Assembly: GCF_036541425.1 (NCBI RefSeq)
Contig: NZ_JAZHFT010000001.1
Coordinates: 62,001-126,000 of the forward strand
DNA: 64,000 nucleotides
Source: Consotaella aegiceratis
Lineage (GTDB): Bacteria; Pseudomonadota; Alphaproteobacteria; Rhizobiales; Rhizobiaceae
Direction of reading: 5' to 3'
The notes below the pieces were generated by a model. The model saw only the letters and a list, made by a program, of their open reading frames with translations. It was not told the DNA's origin and did not search any database. Position numbers and translations under genes: made by a program. This document shows, in pieces, positions 25,221-33,868 of the stretch (positions within the stretch are counted from its first letter, which is position 1; each line of letters opens with the position of its first letter).

Positions 25221-27236
25221 TCAGGCGGCGGCGCGCTTCTTGGCGATCGCCTCGGCATCGCATTTCGGGCAGAACTCGTGCTCGCCGGCGAGATAGCCGT
25301 GTTTCGGACAGATCGAGAAGGTGGGCGTCACGGTAACGTAGGGCAGGCGGAAGTTTTCCAGCGCCCGGCGCACCAGCTTGCGGCAGGCCTCGGCCGAGGA
25401 GATGCGTTCGCCCATGTAGAGGTGCAGCACCGTGCCGCCGGTGTATTTGCGCTGCAGCTCCTCCTGTCGGGCCAGCGCCTCGAAGGGATCATCGGTGAAG
25501 CCGACCGGCAGCTGGCTCGAATTGGTGTAATAGGGCTCGTCTTCCGTGCCGGCCTGGAGAATGGCCGGATAGCGCTTCCTGTCCTCCCGGGCGAAGCGGT
25601 AGGTCGTGCCCTCGGCGGGCGTGGCCTCCAGATTGTAGAGATGTCCGGTCTCCTCCTGATACTCCACCATGCGGGCGCGCACGTGGTCGAGCAGGCGGAC
25701 GGCAAAGGCATGGCCCCATTCGGTGGTGACATCCTCCGCGTCGCCGGTGAAGTTGCGGATCATCTCGTTGATGCCGTTCACGCCGACGGTGGAGAAGTGG
25801 TTGCGGAGCGTGCCGAGATAGCGCTTGGTGTAGGGAAAGAGCCCTTCGTCCATCAGCCGCTGCACGGTCTTGCGCTTGATCTCGAGGCTGGTGCGGGCGA
25901 TGTCGAGCAACGTGTCGAGGCGGGCGAAGAGGCCGTTTTCGTCGCCGGCGAAGACATGGCCGAGCCGGGCGCAGTTGATGGTGACCACGCCCACCGATCC
26001 GGTCTGTTCGGCAGAACCGAACAGGCCGTTGCCGCGCTTCAGCAGCTCGCGCAGATCGAGCTGCAGCCGACAGCACATGGAGCGCACCATGTTGGGCGAA
26101 AGCTCGGAATTGACGAAGTTCTGGAAATAGGGAAGCCCGTATTTCGCCGTCATCTCGAACAGCCGTTCGGCGTTCTCGCTCTCCCAGGGAAAGTCCGGCG
26201 TGATGTTGTAGGTCGGGATCGGAAAGGTGAAGACGCGCCCCTTGGCGTCGCCCGCCGTCATCACCTCGATATAGGCCCGGTTGATCAGGTCCATCTCGGC
26301 CTGGAGATCGCCATAGGCAAAGTCCATCTCCCGGCCGCCGATCACCGGCACCTGGTCTTTCAGATCGTCCGGGCAGGTCCAGTCGAAGGTGAGGTTGGTG
26401 AAGGGCGTCTGCGTGCCCCAGCGCGATGGGACGTTGAGGTTGTAGATCAGCTCCTGGACGCCCTGGCGCACCTCCTCGTAGGTCATGGCGTCCTTGCGCA
26501 CGAAGGCGGCCATGTAGGTGTCGAAGGACGAGAAGGCCTGGGCGCCGGCCCATTCGTTTTGCAACGTGCCCAGAAAATTGACGATCTGACCGACCGCGCT
26601 GCCGAAATGCTTGGGCGGCGCGGCCTCGACCTTGCCAGGCACGCCGTTCAGCCCCTCGAAGAGCAGCGTGCGCAGCGACCAGCCGGCGCAATAGCCGGCC
26701 AGCATGTCGAGGTCGTGGATGTGGATGTCGCCCTCGCGGTGCGCGGCGCCCACCTCGGGCGGATAGACGTGGGAGAGCCAGTAGTTGGCGACCACCTTTC
26801 CGGAAACGTTGAGGATCAGTCCGCCCAGCGAATAGCCCTGGTTCGCGTTGGCGTTCACCCGCCAGTCGGCGCGGTCGAGATATTCGTTGATCGAACGCTC
26901 GACGTCGACCAGCGTCGCCCGGTCGCCGCGCTGGCGCGAGCGCTGCTCGCGATAGACGATATAGGCTCGCGCCGTGGCGAAGTGGTTGGCCGAAATCAGC
27001 GCCTGCTCCACCACGTCCTGGATTTCCTCGATGCGCGGCGCGCGGCTGGAGAAGCGGTGCGCCAGCACCTTCACTGCCTGGATCGCCAGAAGCTCGGCTT
27101 CCGCCGCGCCGAACTCGCCGGTCGCCGCACCGGCGCGCGCGATGGCCGAGCGAATCTTGCCGGTGTCGAAGGCGACCACCTCGCCGCTGCGCTTGACCAC
27201 CGTCGTCGGATTGGCCGCTGCCCTAACCTGCCCCAT
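25221..27236 (-). CDS. nrdD: Anaerobic (class III) ribonucleoside-triphosphate reductase, large part
   Basis: 671 residues. An N-terminal ATP-cone (VVKRSGEVVAFDTGKIRSAI, about residues 10-100) is followed by the reductase barrel, with GDIHIHDLDML, NVPSRWGTQTPFTNL, VTINCARLGHVFAGD and YNLEATPAEGTTYRFA. It ends in a zinc-type motif CPKHGYLAGEHEFCPKC and then KKRAAA. The glycyl-radical tail expected next (RVxGY) is missing and is encoded separately 22 bp downstream. ATG 27236 is chosen because the in-frame extension runs into the untranslated leader. Reduces NTPs to dNTPs without oxygen or B12; controlled by a cobalamin riboswitch. Confidence 0.92.
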   Translation of the reverse strand: MGQVRAAANPTTVVKRSGEVVAFDTGKIRSAIARAGAATGEFGAAEAELLAIQAVKVLAHRFSSRAPRIEEIQDVVEQALISANHFATARAYIVYREQRSRQRGDRATLVDVERSINEYLDRADWRVNANANQGYSLGGLILNVSGKVVANYWLSHVYPPEVGAAHREGDIHIHDLDMLAGYCAGWSLRTLLFEGLNGVPGKVEAAPPKHFGSAVGQIVNFLGTLQNEWAGAQAFSSFDTYMAAFVRKDAMTYEEVRQGVQELIYNLNVPSRWGTQTPFTNLTFDWTCPDDLKDQVPVIGGREMDFAYGDLQAEMDLINRAYIEVMTAGDAKGRVFTFPIPTYNITPDFPWESENAERLFEMTAKYGLPYFQNFVNSELSPNMVRSMCCRLQLDLRELLKRGNGLFGSAEQTGSVGVVTINCARLGHVFAGDENGLFARLDTLLDIARTSLEIKRKTVQRLMDEGLFPYTKRYLGTLRNHFSTVGVNGINEMIRNFTGDAEDVTTEWGHAFAVRLLDHVRARMVEYQEETGHLYNLEATPAEGTTYRFAREDRKRYPAILQAGTEDEPYYTNSSQLPVGFTDDPFEALARQEELQRKYTGGTVLHLYMGERISSAEACRKLVRRALENFRLPYVTVTPTFSICPKHGYLAGEHEFCPKCDAEAIAKKRAAA

Positions 27237-27364
27237 GAATACCCTCGTATGATTCGGAACGGGGGACGAGGACAGACGACGCAATACGACCCCGAATCGC
27301 ACCGCGAATCGAGAGACGCCGCGTCCTGCCGGGCCACCCCGCACCGAGGACGTTTCAAATCGGT

Positions 27365-27562
27365 GTCACGGCAGGTCTCCTGGCTCGCGCGTCATTGCCT
27401 GCCCCTCGCCTTCCCGGTGCTGCGTCGCGCCAGTGACGGAATCCAAGGGCAGGCTCTTCGCCTACAGTTGCGGGGGCAGCGCCGGCATGACCATCCTGGC
27501 GGACGGCGCACCGGCTTCCCTCTTAGCCCACATCTTGAATGACGCGGGAACCAATGACGCTA
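27365..27562 (-). ncRNA. Cobalamin riboswitch upstream of nrdD
   Basis: Minus-strand leader with the adenosylcobalamin riboswitch landmarks in order: AGAGGGAAGCCGGTG, the core CCCCCGCAACTGT, and the closing box GCGAGCCAGGAGACCTGCC (27370-27388). It starts just after a promoter at 27566-27593 and lies 130 bp before the nrdD ATG. Such elements switch genes off when B12 is plentiful. Confidence 0.9.
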
Positions 27563-27565
27563 GAT

Positions 27566-27593
27566 ATGGTACCGAGACCGGATCGAGCGTCAA
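27566..27593 (-). promoter_or_regulatory. Predicted promoter of the nrdD riboswitch transcript
   Basis: Minus strand: -35 TTGACG (27588-27593), 16-bp spacer, -10 TACCAT (27566-27571). The expected start of transcription falls at the 5' end of the riboswitch. A perfect 10-bp inverted repeat, GACGCGGGAA (27541-27550) and TTCCCGCGTC (27598-27607), flanks the promoter. Confidence 0.55.
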
Positions 27594-27646
27594 CCGATTC
27601 CCGCGTCAACGGGACATCGTGACGCGGCTTCGTCGAGCCGCATCGG

Positions 27647-29941
27647 TCAGGATCGGGGATAAGTCCGGCGCAACTGCCGGGCCGCCTCGACCATGGCGAC
27701 GAGGGCCGGCCGCGTCTCGTCCCAGCCCCGCGTCTTCAACCCGCAATCCGGATTGACCCAGATCTGATCGGGAGCCAGGCGCTCGGCTGCCTTTGTAAGA
27801 AGCTCGACCATCTCGGCGGCGTCCGGCACGCGCGGTGAATGGATATCGTAGACGCCTGGGCCGATCTCGTTCGGATAGTGATAGGCGACGAAGGCGTCGA
27901 GCAGCTCCATCTTGGAGCGCGAGGTCTCGATGGAGATCACGTCGGCATCCATCGCGGCGATCGACTCGATGATGTCGTTGAACTCCGAGTAGCACATGTG
28001 CGTGTGGATCTGCGTCTCGTCGGCAACGCCGGAGGAACAGAGCCGGAAGCACTCCACCGCCCAGTCGAGATAGGTCGTCCATTCGGCGCGCTTGAGCGGC
28101 AGGCCTTCGCGCAGCGCCGCCTCGTCGATCTGGATCATCCTGGCGCCGGCCGATTCGAGGTCGGACACCTCGTCGCGAATCGCCAATGCGATTTGCCGGC
28201 AAACATCCGCGCGGGGCAGGTCGTCGCGCACGAAGGACCAGTTGAGGATGGTGACCGGACCGGTGAGCATGCCCTTCATCGGCTTGCCCGTCAGGCTCTG
28301 GGCATAGCGCCACCAGGCGACGGTCATCGGCGCCGGCCGTGAGACGTCGCCGAAGATCACCGGCGGACGCACGCAGCGCGATCCGTAGCTCTGCACCCAG
28401 GCATGCTTGGTGAAGGCGAAGCCGGAGAGCTGCTCGCCGAAGTACTGGACCATGTCGTTGCGCTCGAACTCGCCATGGACCAGCACGTCGAGCCCGATCT
28501 CCTCCTGCCAGGCGACCACCTCGGCGGTCTTCTGCCTGAGGAACGCCTCGTAACCGACCGCATCGAGCTTGCCCTTGCCAAAGTCGGAGCGCGCCTGACG
28601 CACCTCTGCCGTCTGCGGAAACGAGCCGATCGTCGTGGTCGGGAAGGTCGGCAGGTCCAGCGCGGCATGCTGGAGAGGCCGGCGCGTGGCGAACGAGCCT
28701 TGGCGCCGCATCAGCTCCGGCGTCACGTCGGCCGCTCGCGCGGACACCGCCGCATCATGCACCTTGGCCGAGACGGCGCGTGCCGCGATCGCCCGGCTGG
28801 CGGCGGCCAATTCGGCTGCCACGGCATCGCGGCCTTCGGCAAGCGCCGTAGCGAGGAGGCGCAGTTCGCCCATCTTCTGGGCCGCGAAGGCCAGCCAGGA
28901 CTTCAGGTCCGCATCGAGATCGTCTTCCAGTTCGAGGTCGATCGGCACGTGCAGGAGCGAACAGGAGGGCGCGATCTCGATCGGGCCGGAGCGATCCGCC
29001 AGCGCCGGCTCCAGGCGATCGAGGATCCGCGCCAGGTCGGCCCGCCAGATATTGCGGCCATCGATGACGCCAAGCGACAGCGTCTGATCGGCCCTGGCTC
29101 CGGACAGCACCAGCTCCAGTTGATCGGGAGCGCGCACGAGATCGACGTGCAGCCCGGCGACGGGCAGCGACAGGGCCGTTTCCAGGTTGTCGCCGAGGCC
29201 GCCGAAATAGCTCGTCAGCATGATCTTGAGCTGCGGCACCGCCTCGGCGAAGCGCGCGTAGGCGATCCGCAGGGCCTCCTGAACGGTCGGCTCGGCATCG
29301 AGCACCAGACAGGGCTCGTCGAGCTGGACCCACTGGGCGCCGGCTTCGCCGAGGCGCTTCAGCACCTCGACATAGACGGGAAGCAAGCGATCCAGGAGCG
29401 ACAGGGGATGGTGGCCGGGCGCCGTGCTCTTGGCGAGCGCCAGGAAGGTCACGGGCCCGAGCACGACGGGCCGCGTCTCGACGCCGATCGCCCTGGCCTT
29501 CAGATACTCCTTCACCGGCTTGACCGTCGCCAGGCGGAAGCTCTGGTCGGGATCGAGCTCCGGCACGAGATAGTGGTAGTTGGTGTCGAACCACTTGGTC
29601 ATTTCCATCGCCGGCACCGAAGCGGTGCCGCGCGCCATGGCGAAGAGGATGTCGAGCGGCACGAAATCTCCGGACCACCCATAGCGGGCGGGCACCGCGC
29701 CGACCATGCAGGCGGTGTCGAGCACGTGATCGTAGAAGGAAAAATCGTTGGAGGGGATCGCGTCGATCCCGGCCTGCCGTTGCGACTTCCAGTTGGCTTC
29801 GCGCAGCCCATCGGCGGTCTCGTGGAGACTGTCGACAGAAATCTTGCCCGACCAGTATCGTTCGACGGCGAATTTCAGCTCGCGTCGCGGGCCGATCCGC
29901 GGCGTACCGAGCGTGGCTGTGGTGACTTGACGATTGGACAT
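27647..29941 (-). CDS. metE: Cobalamin-independent methionine synthase
   Basis: 764 residues, full length for MetE. The enzyme transfers the methyl group of methyl-tetrahydropteroyl-triglutamate to homocysteine without B12. The catalytic half has LVHGEFERNDMVQYFGE, and the zinc ligands are His and Cys in IHTHMCYSEFNDII and Cys in WVNPDCGLKTRGW. The N-terminal half is the duplicated barrel (DFSFYDHVLDTACMVGAVP). ATG 29941 is used because the longer frame runs into the riboswitch. Preceded by its own cobalamin riboswitch. Confidence 0.96.
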   Translation of the reverse strand: MSNRQVTTATLGTPRIGPRRELKFAVERYWSGKISVDSLHETADGLREANWKSQRQAGIDAIPSNDFSFYDHVLDTACMVGAVPARYGWSGDFVPLDILFAMARGTASVPAMEMTKWFDTNYHYLVPELDPDQSFRLATVKPVKEYLKARAIGVETRPVVLGPVTFLALAKSTAPGHHPLSLLDRLLPVYVEVLKRLGEAGAQWVQLDEPCLVLDAEPTVQEALRIAYARFAEAVPQLKIMLTSYFGGLGDNLETALSLPVAGLHVDLVRAPDQLELVLSGARADQTLSLGVIDGRNIWRADLARILDRLEPALADRSGPIEIAPSCSLLHVPIDLELEDDLDADLKSWLAFAAQKMGELRLLATALAEGRDAVAAELAAASRAIAARAVSAKVHDAAVSARAADVTPELMRRQGSFATRRPLQHAALDLPTFPTTTIGSFPQTAEVRQARSDFGKGKLDAVGYEAFLRQKTAEVVAWQEEIGLDVLVHGEFERNDMVQYFGEQLSGFAFTKHAWVQSYGSRCVRPPVIFGDVSRPAPMTVAWWRYAQSLTGKPMKGMLTGPVTILNWSFVRDDLPRADVCRQIALAIRDEVSDLESAGARMIQIDEAALREGLPLKRAEWTTYLDWAVECFRLCSSGVADETQIHTHMCYSEFNDIIESIAAMDADVISIETSRSKMELLDAFVAYHYPNEIGPGVYDIHSPRVPDAAEMVELLTKAAERLAPDQIWVNPDCGLKTRGWDETRPALVAMVEAARQLRRTYPRS

Positions 29942-30069
29942 CGGCTTCAAACCCCTGATGATGGGGGGCAAAGGCCGAGCGGATACGCCTCGACGGCGGC
30001 GGGGCCGGAGACGGCCCACCGCTTTTCGAGCGTTCCACCGGGACACCCCGCCCGAGGACGTTCTAGGCG

Positions 30070-30245
30070 CGTGGCAGGTCTCCTGGCTCACGGGTCGTCG
30101 CCTTTCGTCACGCCTTCCCGAAGCTGAACGCCTCAGTGGCCTGTCGGACGAAAGGCTCGCCGCTCACAGTTGCGGGGGCAGCGCCGGTGTTTCACCGGCT
30201 TCCCTCTTCGCTCCGATCCCGGGGGGATCGGAGAACCACGACAGC
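30070..30245 (-). ncRNA. Cobalamin riboswitch upstream of metE
   Basis: Minus strand, with GAAGAGGGAAGCCGGTG, then CCCCCGCAACTGTGAGCGGCG, and the closing box GTGAGCCAGGAGACCTGCC (about 30073-30091). It ends about 130 bp before the metE start. Control of the B12-independent synthase by B12 is a well-known logic for this element. Confidence 0.92.
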
Positions 30246-30402
30246 ATCCTCCATGAACCCTCGCGCGGAGCGCGTCAAGCAGGATATAACGATATCTTTA
30301 TGTGAATTGCGAGACCTGGGGCCGTGCGGCAGTGTGCGCGATCGGATAATTTCGCGCTGCGGTCGATTGACAGAATCGGCGCGGATTGATCAACATATAG
30401 AT

Positions 30403-30600
30403 GTCATGGTCTCCCAGAACCACAAGAACTGGGAGCTAAGAGGGAATTCGGTGCGCCGTCCGATTCGGGCGTCAAGGCCGAAGCTGCCCCCGCAACTGTG
30501 AGCGGCGAGCCCTGCGTCCCATCGGTGTCACTGGAGCATGAGGCTCCGGGAAGGCCGGACGCGAGGCCGTGACCCGCGAGCCAGGAGACCTGCCGTGACG
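30403..30600 (+). ncRNA. Cobalamin riboswitch upstream of nrdA
   Basis: Plus strand: CTAAGAGGGAATTCGGTG, core CCCCCGCAACTGTGAGCGGCGAG, closing box GCGAGCCAGGAGACCTGCC (30577-30595). It is divergent from the metE riboswitch, with their 5' ends only about 160 bp apart. A TTGACA hexamer at 30367-30372 and an A/T-rich CATATAG after it may be the promoter. The leader ends 130 bp before the nrdA ATG. Confidence 0.9.
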
Positions 30601-30730
30601 TGACCGAACCTTTTCCCTGGGCGGGGTGTCCCGGTGGATCGTGCTTGCGACGTGCGGCCGTGTCTGTCGCCTTCGCTGCCTTGGCATGACTCCGCTCGGC
30701 CTTTGCCTCCAAGCACCTGTGGAGCAGCCG

Positions 30731-33619
30731 ATGTCTCTTTCTCCCTCTCCCGCGTCGAACGGCGGCCATCCTGCGGTGTCCGCACGGCCGCCGCGGGACC
30801 CGGCCGAACACGTCGCCGACGGCCTCAAGGTGATCCGTCGCAACGGCACCGTCTCGCCCTTCGACGCCTCGAAGATCGCGGTCGCCATGACCAAGGCGTT
30901 TCTGGCGGTCGAAGGCCGGACTGCGGCGGCCTCCTCCCGAGTGCACGAAACCGTCGAAGAGCTGACCGCCGAGGTGGTCGGCGCATTGACCCGGCGCAGC
31001 GACGGCGAGCGCCTGCTCCATATCGAAGACATCCAGGATCAGGTCGAGCTCGCCTTGATGCGCGCCGAGCACCAGAAGGTGGCGCGCGCCTATGTGCTCT
31101 ACCGCGAAGAGCATGCCCGCGCCCGCCAGGCCGAGGCGGTCCAGGAGACCGCGCCCGCCATCCAGGTGACCCAGCGCGACGGCACGCGCCGTCCGCTCGA
31201 CGATGGCCGGCTGGAACAGGTGGTCGCGGAAGCCGTCTGCGATCTCGACGGGCTCGATGCGGCCGCGATCCTCGCCGAAGCCCGACGCAACCTGTATGAC
31301 GGCGTGCGCGAGACCGAGCTGTCCGATGCGCTGATCCTAGCCGCGCGCACCCTGATCGAGACCGAGCCCGACTATGCCTTCGCCAGCGCCCGGCTGCTCC
31401 TCGACAAACTGCGCGGCGAGGCCCTGACGCATGTCTTCGGCGCCCCGCGACGGGCAACCCAGGCCGAGATGGCGCACGTCTATGGCGAATACTTTCCGGC
31501 CTACCTGAAGACCGGCATCGACGCCGATCTGATCGATCCGGAGCTCGCCCGCTTCGACGTCGCCCGGCTTGCCGCCGCGCTGAAGCCCGAGCGCGACCAC
31601 GCCTTCCAGCTTCTCGGCCTGCAGACGCTCTACGATCGCTATTTCCTGCAGGACGGCGGCATCCGTTTCGAACTGCCGCAGTCCTTCTTCATGCGCGTCG
31701 CCATGGGTCTCGCCTTGCGCGAGGTCGACCGCGAGGCGCGCGCCATCGAGTTCTACGAGTTGCTCTCGTCCTTCGACTTCATGGCCTCCACGCCGACTCT
31801 GTTCAACTCGGGGACGCGCCACGCGCAGCTCTCGTCCTGCTTCCTCACCACCGTTTCCGACGATCTCGGCGGCATCTTCAAGGCGGTGAAGGACAACGCG
31901 CTTCTGGCCAAATATTCCGGCGGTCTCGGCAACGACTGGACCCCGGTGCGCGGGCTGGGCGCCCATATCAAGGGCACCAACGGCAAGAGCCAGGGCGTCG
32001 TGCCGTTCCTGAAGGTCGCCAACGACACGGCGATCGCCGTCAACCAGGGGGGCAAGCGCAAGGGCGCCGTCTGCGCCTATCTGGAGACCTGGCACATCGA
32101 TATCGAGGAGTTCCTGGACCTCAGGAAGAACACCGGCGACGACCGTCGCCGCACCCACGACATGAACACCGCCAACTGGGTGCCGGACCTCTTCATGGAG
32201 CGCGTCGAGGTGGGCGGCGCATGGACGCTGTTCTCGCCGGACGAGACGCCGGACCTGCACGACCTGACCGGCAGCGCCTTCCGCGCTGTCTACGAGGCCT
32301 ATGAAGCGAAGGCCGACGCCGGCGAGATCAAGGTGTTCAAGCGCATGAACGCCGTCGATCTGTGGCGGCGCATGCTGACCATGCTGTTCGAGACCGGCCA
32401 TCCCTGGATCACCTTCAAGGATCCCTGCAACCTGCGCTCGCCGCAAGGCCATGTCGGCGTCGTGCATTCCTCGAACCTGTGCACCGAGATCACTCTCAAC
32501 ACCGGTCCCGACGAGGTCGCGGTCTGCAATCTCGGCTCGGTCAACCTGGCTGCCCACGTGACGGCCAAGGGGCTCGACCGGGAGAAGCTCGCGGCAACGG
32601 TGAAGACCGCGATGCGAATGCTCGACAATGTGGTCGACATCAATTTCTACACGATCCCCGAGGCGCGCCGCTCCAATCTCAAGCATCGTCCGGTCGGACT
32701 GGGCCTGATGGGCTTCCAGGACGCGCTCCAGACGCTGCGCCTGCCCTACGCTTCGGACGAAGCCGTCGCCTTCGCCGACGAGAGCATGGAGGCACTGAGC
32801 TACGAGGCGATTTCCGCCTCCTGCGATCTGGCCGCCGAACGTGGCCGCTACCCCTCGTTCGAGGGGTCGCTGTGGTCCCAGGGCATCCTGCCGGTCGATT
32901 CGATCGAGCGTCTCCAGGCCGCCCGGCCGTCCCTGGAGATGGACCGGACCACCCGGCTCGGCTGGGAGAGCCTGCGCGACCGTGTGAAAACCGTCGGCAT
33001 GCGCAACTCCAACTGCATGGCGATCGCGCCGACGGCCACGATCTCCAACATCTGCGGCGTGTCGCAATCGATCGAGCCGGCCTACCAGAACCTCTTCGTC
33101 AAATCGAACATGTCGGGCGACTTCACCGTGGTGAACGCCGCCTTGGTGCGCGACCTGAAGGAGCGCGGCCTGTGGGACGCGGTGATGGTCTCCGATCTAA
33201 AGTACTATGACGGCTCGCTCGGCCCGATCTCGCGCATTCCCGACGATCTGAAACAGCTCTACGCCACGGCGTTCGAGATCGATCCGGCCTGGCTGATCCG
33301 GGCGGCGAGCCGCCGCCAGAAATGGCTCGATCAGGCGCAGTCGCTCAACCTCTATCTGGCGAGCCCGAGCGGCAAGGCGCTCGACGCGCTCTACCGCTTC
33401 GCCTGGAAGCAGGGCCTGAAGACCACCTACTATCTGCGCACGCGCTCGGCGACGCATGTGGAGAAGTCCACGCTGAAGGGCACCGACGGCAAGCTCAACG
33501 CCGTGGCGCTGCACGCCGCGCAGGCCGTCCATGCCGCGCCCGCGCCGATCGATGCGCAGGACAGCGCCTGGGGCAAGGCCTGCGCCATCGACGACCCGGA
33601 CTGCGAGGCCTGCCAGTAG
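30731..33619 (+). CDS. nrdA: Class I ribonucleoside-diphosphate reductase, alpha subunit
   Basis: 962 residues. Two ATP-cone domains stand in tandem at the N-terminus (about residues 30-130, LKVIRRNGTVSPFDASKI, and 145-235, IQVTQRDGTRRPLDDGRL). The barrel follows, with STPTLFNSGTRHAQLSSCF (redox Cys), HSSNLCTEITLNT (Asn, Cys, Glu of the active site) and TTYYLRTRSA (radical-transfer Tyr pair). The C-terminus CEACQ carries the cysteine pair reloaded by thioredoxin or glutaredoxin. ATG 30731 is preferred to an upstream frame that runs back into the riboswitch. Works with NrdB encoded 249 bp downstream; controlled by a cobalamin riboswitch. Confidence 0.94.
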   Translation: MSLSPSPASNGGHPAVSARPPRDPAEHVADGLKVIRRNGTVSPFDASKIAVAMTKAFLAVEGRTAAASSRVHETVEELTAEVVGALTRRSDGERLLHIEDIQDQVELALMRAEHQKVARAYVLYREEHARARQAEAVQETAPAIQVTQRDGTRRPLDDGRLEQVVAEAVCDLDGLDAAAILAEARRNLYDGVRETELSDALILAARTLIETEPDYAFASARLLLDKLRGEALTHVFGAPRRATQAEMAHVYGEYFPAYLKTGIDADLIDPELARFDVARLAAALKPERDHAFQLLGLQTLYDRYFLQDGGIRFELPQSFFMRVAMGLALREVDREARAIEFYELLSSFDFMASTPTLFNSGTRHAQLSSCFLTTVSDDLGGIFKAVKDNALLAKYSGGLGNDWTPVRGLGAHIKGTNGKSQGVVPFLKVANDTAIAVNQGGKRKGAVCAYLETWHIDIEEFLDLRKNTGDDRRRTHDMNTANWVPDLFMERVEVGGAWTLFSPDETPDLHDLTGSAFRAVYEAYEAKADAGEIKVFKRMNAVDLWRRMLTMLFETGHPWITFKDPCNLRSPQGHVGVVHSSNLCTEITLNTGPDEVAVCNLGSVNLAAHVTAKGLDREKLAATVKTAMRMLDNVVDINFYTIPEARRSNLKHRPVGLGLMGFQDALQTLRLPYASDEAVAFADESMEALSYEAISASCDLAAERGRYPSFEGSLWSQGILPVDSIERLQAARPSLEMDRTTRLGWESLRDRVKTVGMRNSNCMAIAPTATISNICGVSQSIEPAYQNLFVKSNMSGDFTVVNAALVRDLKERGLWDAVMVSDLKYYDGSLGPISRIPDDLKQLYATAFEIDPAWLIRAASRRQKWLDQAQSLNLYLASPSGKALDALYRFAWKQGLKTTYYLRTRSATHVEKSTLKGTDGKLNAVALHAAQAVHAAPAPIDAQDSAWGKACAIDDPDCEACQ

Positions 33620-33868
33620 CCCGACTGCGTTTCCGTCCTACGGCCTCACCTCTACCAAGACGCGGCGGCCGACAACGAATGCCACGACGCGCGACCACTC
33701 TCTCGCTTTCGTCATTCTCGGTCGACATCGCGTGACTGGATCCTCGGCACGGTGGCCGAGGATGACGTGATGGAGGTGTCTGCGCCCTTCAATCCGTCCG
33801 TGCGATCCCGCCGCCCATGGGACGCGGCAGGGTCGGCCCCCGATCCGACAGCCCATTCGGAGAATACG

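Noticed and set aside
28403..30127. Long plus-strand frame opposite metE
   Set aside because: Low-complexity composition and no motif; metE on the other strand is intact and explains the open frame.
30626..30730. N-terminal extension of nrdA into the leader
   Set aside because: It runs back almost to the riboswitch end and adds residues unlike any NrdA; the ATG at 30731 fits.
31337..33067. Long minus-strand frame opposite nrdA
   Set aside because: No motifs; nrdA shows all catalytic features in the plus strand.
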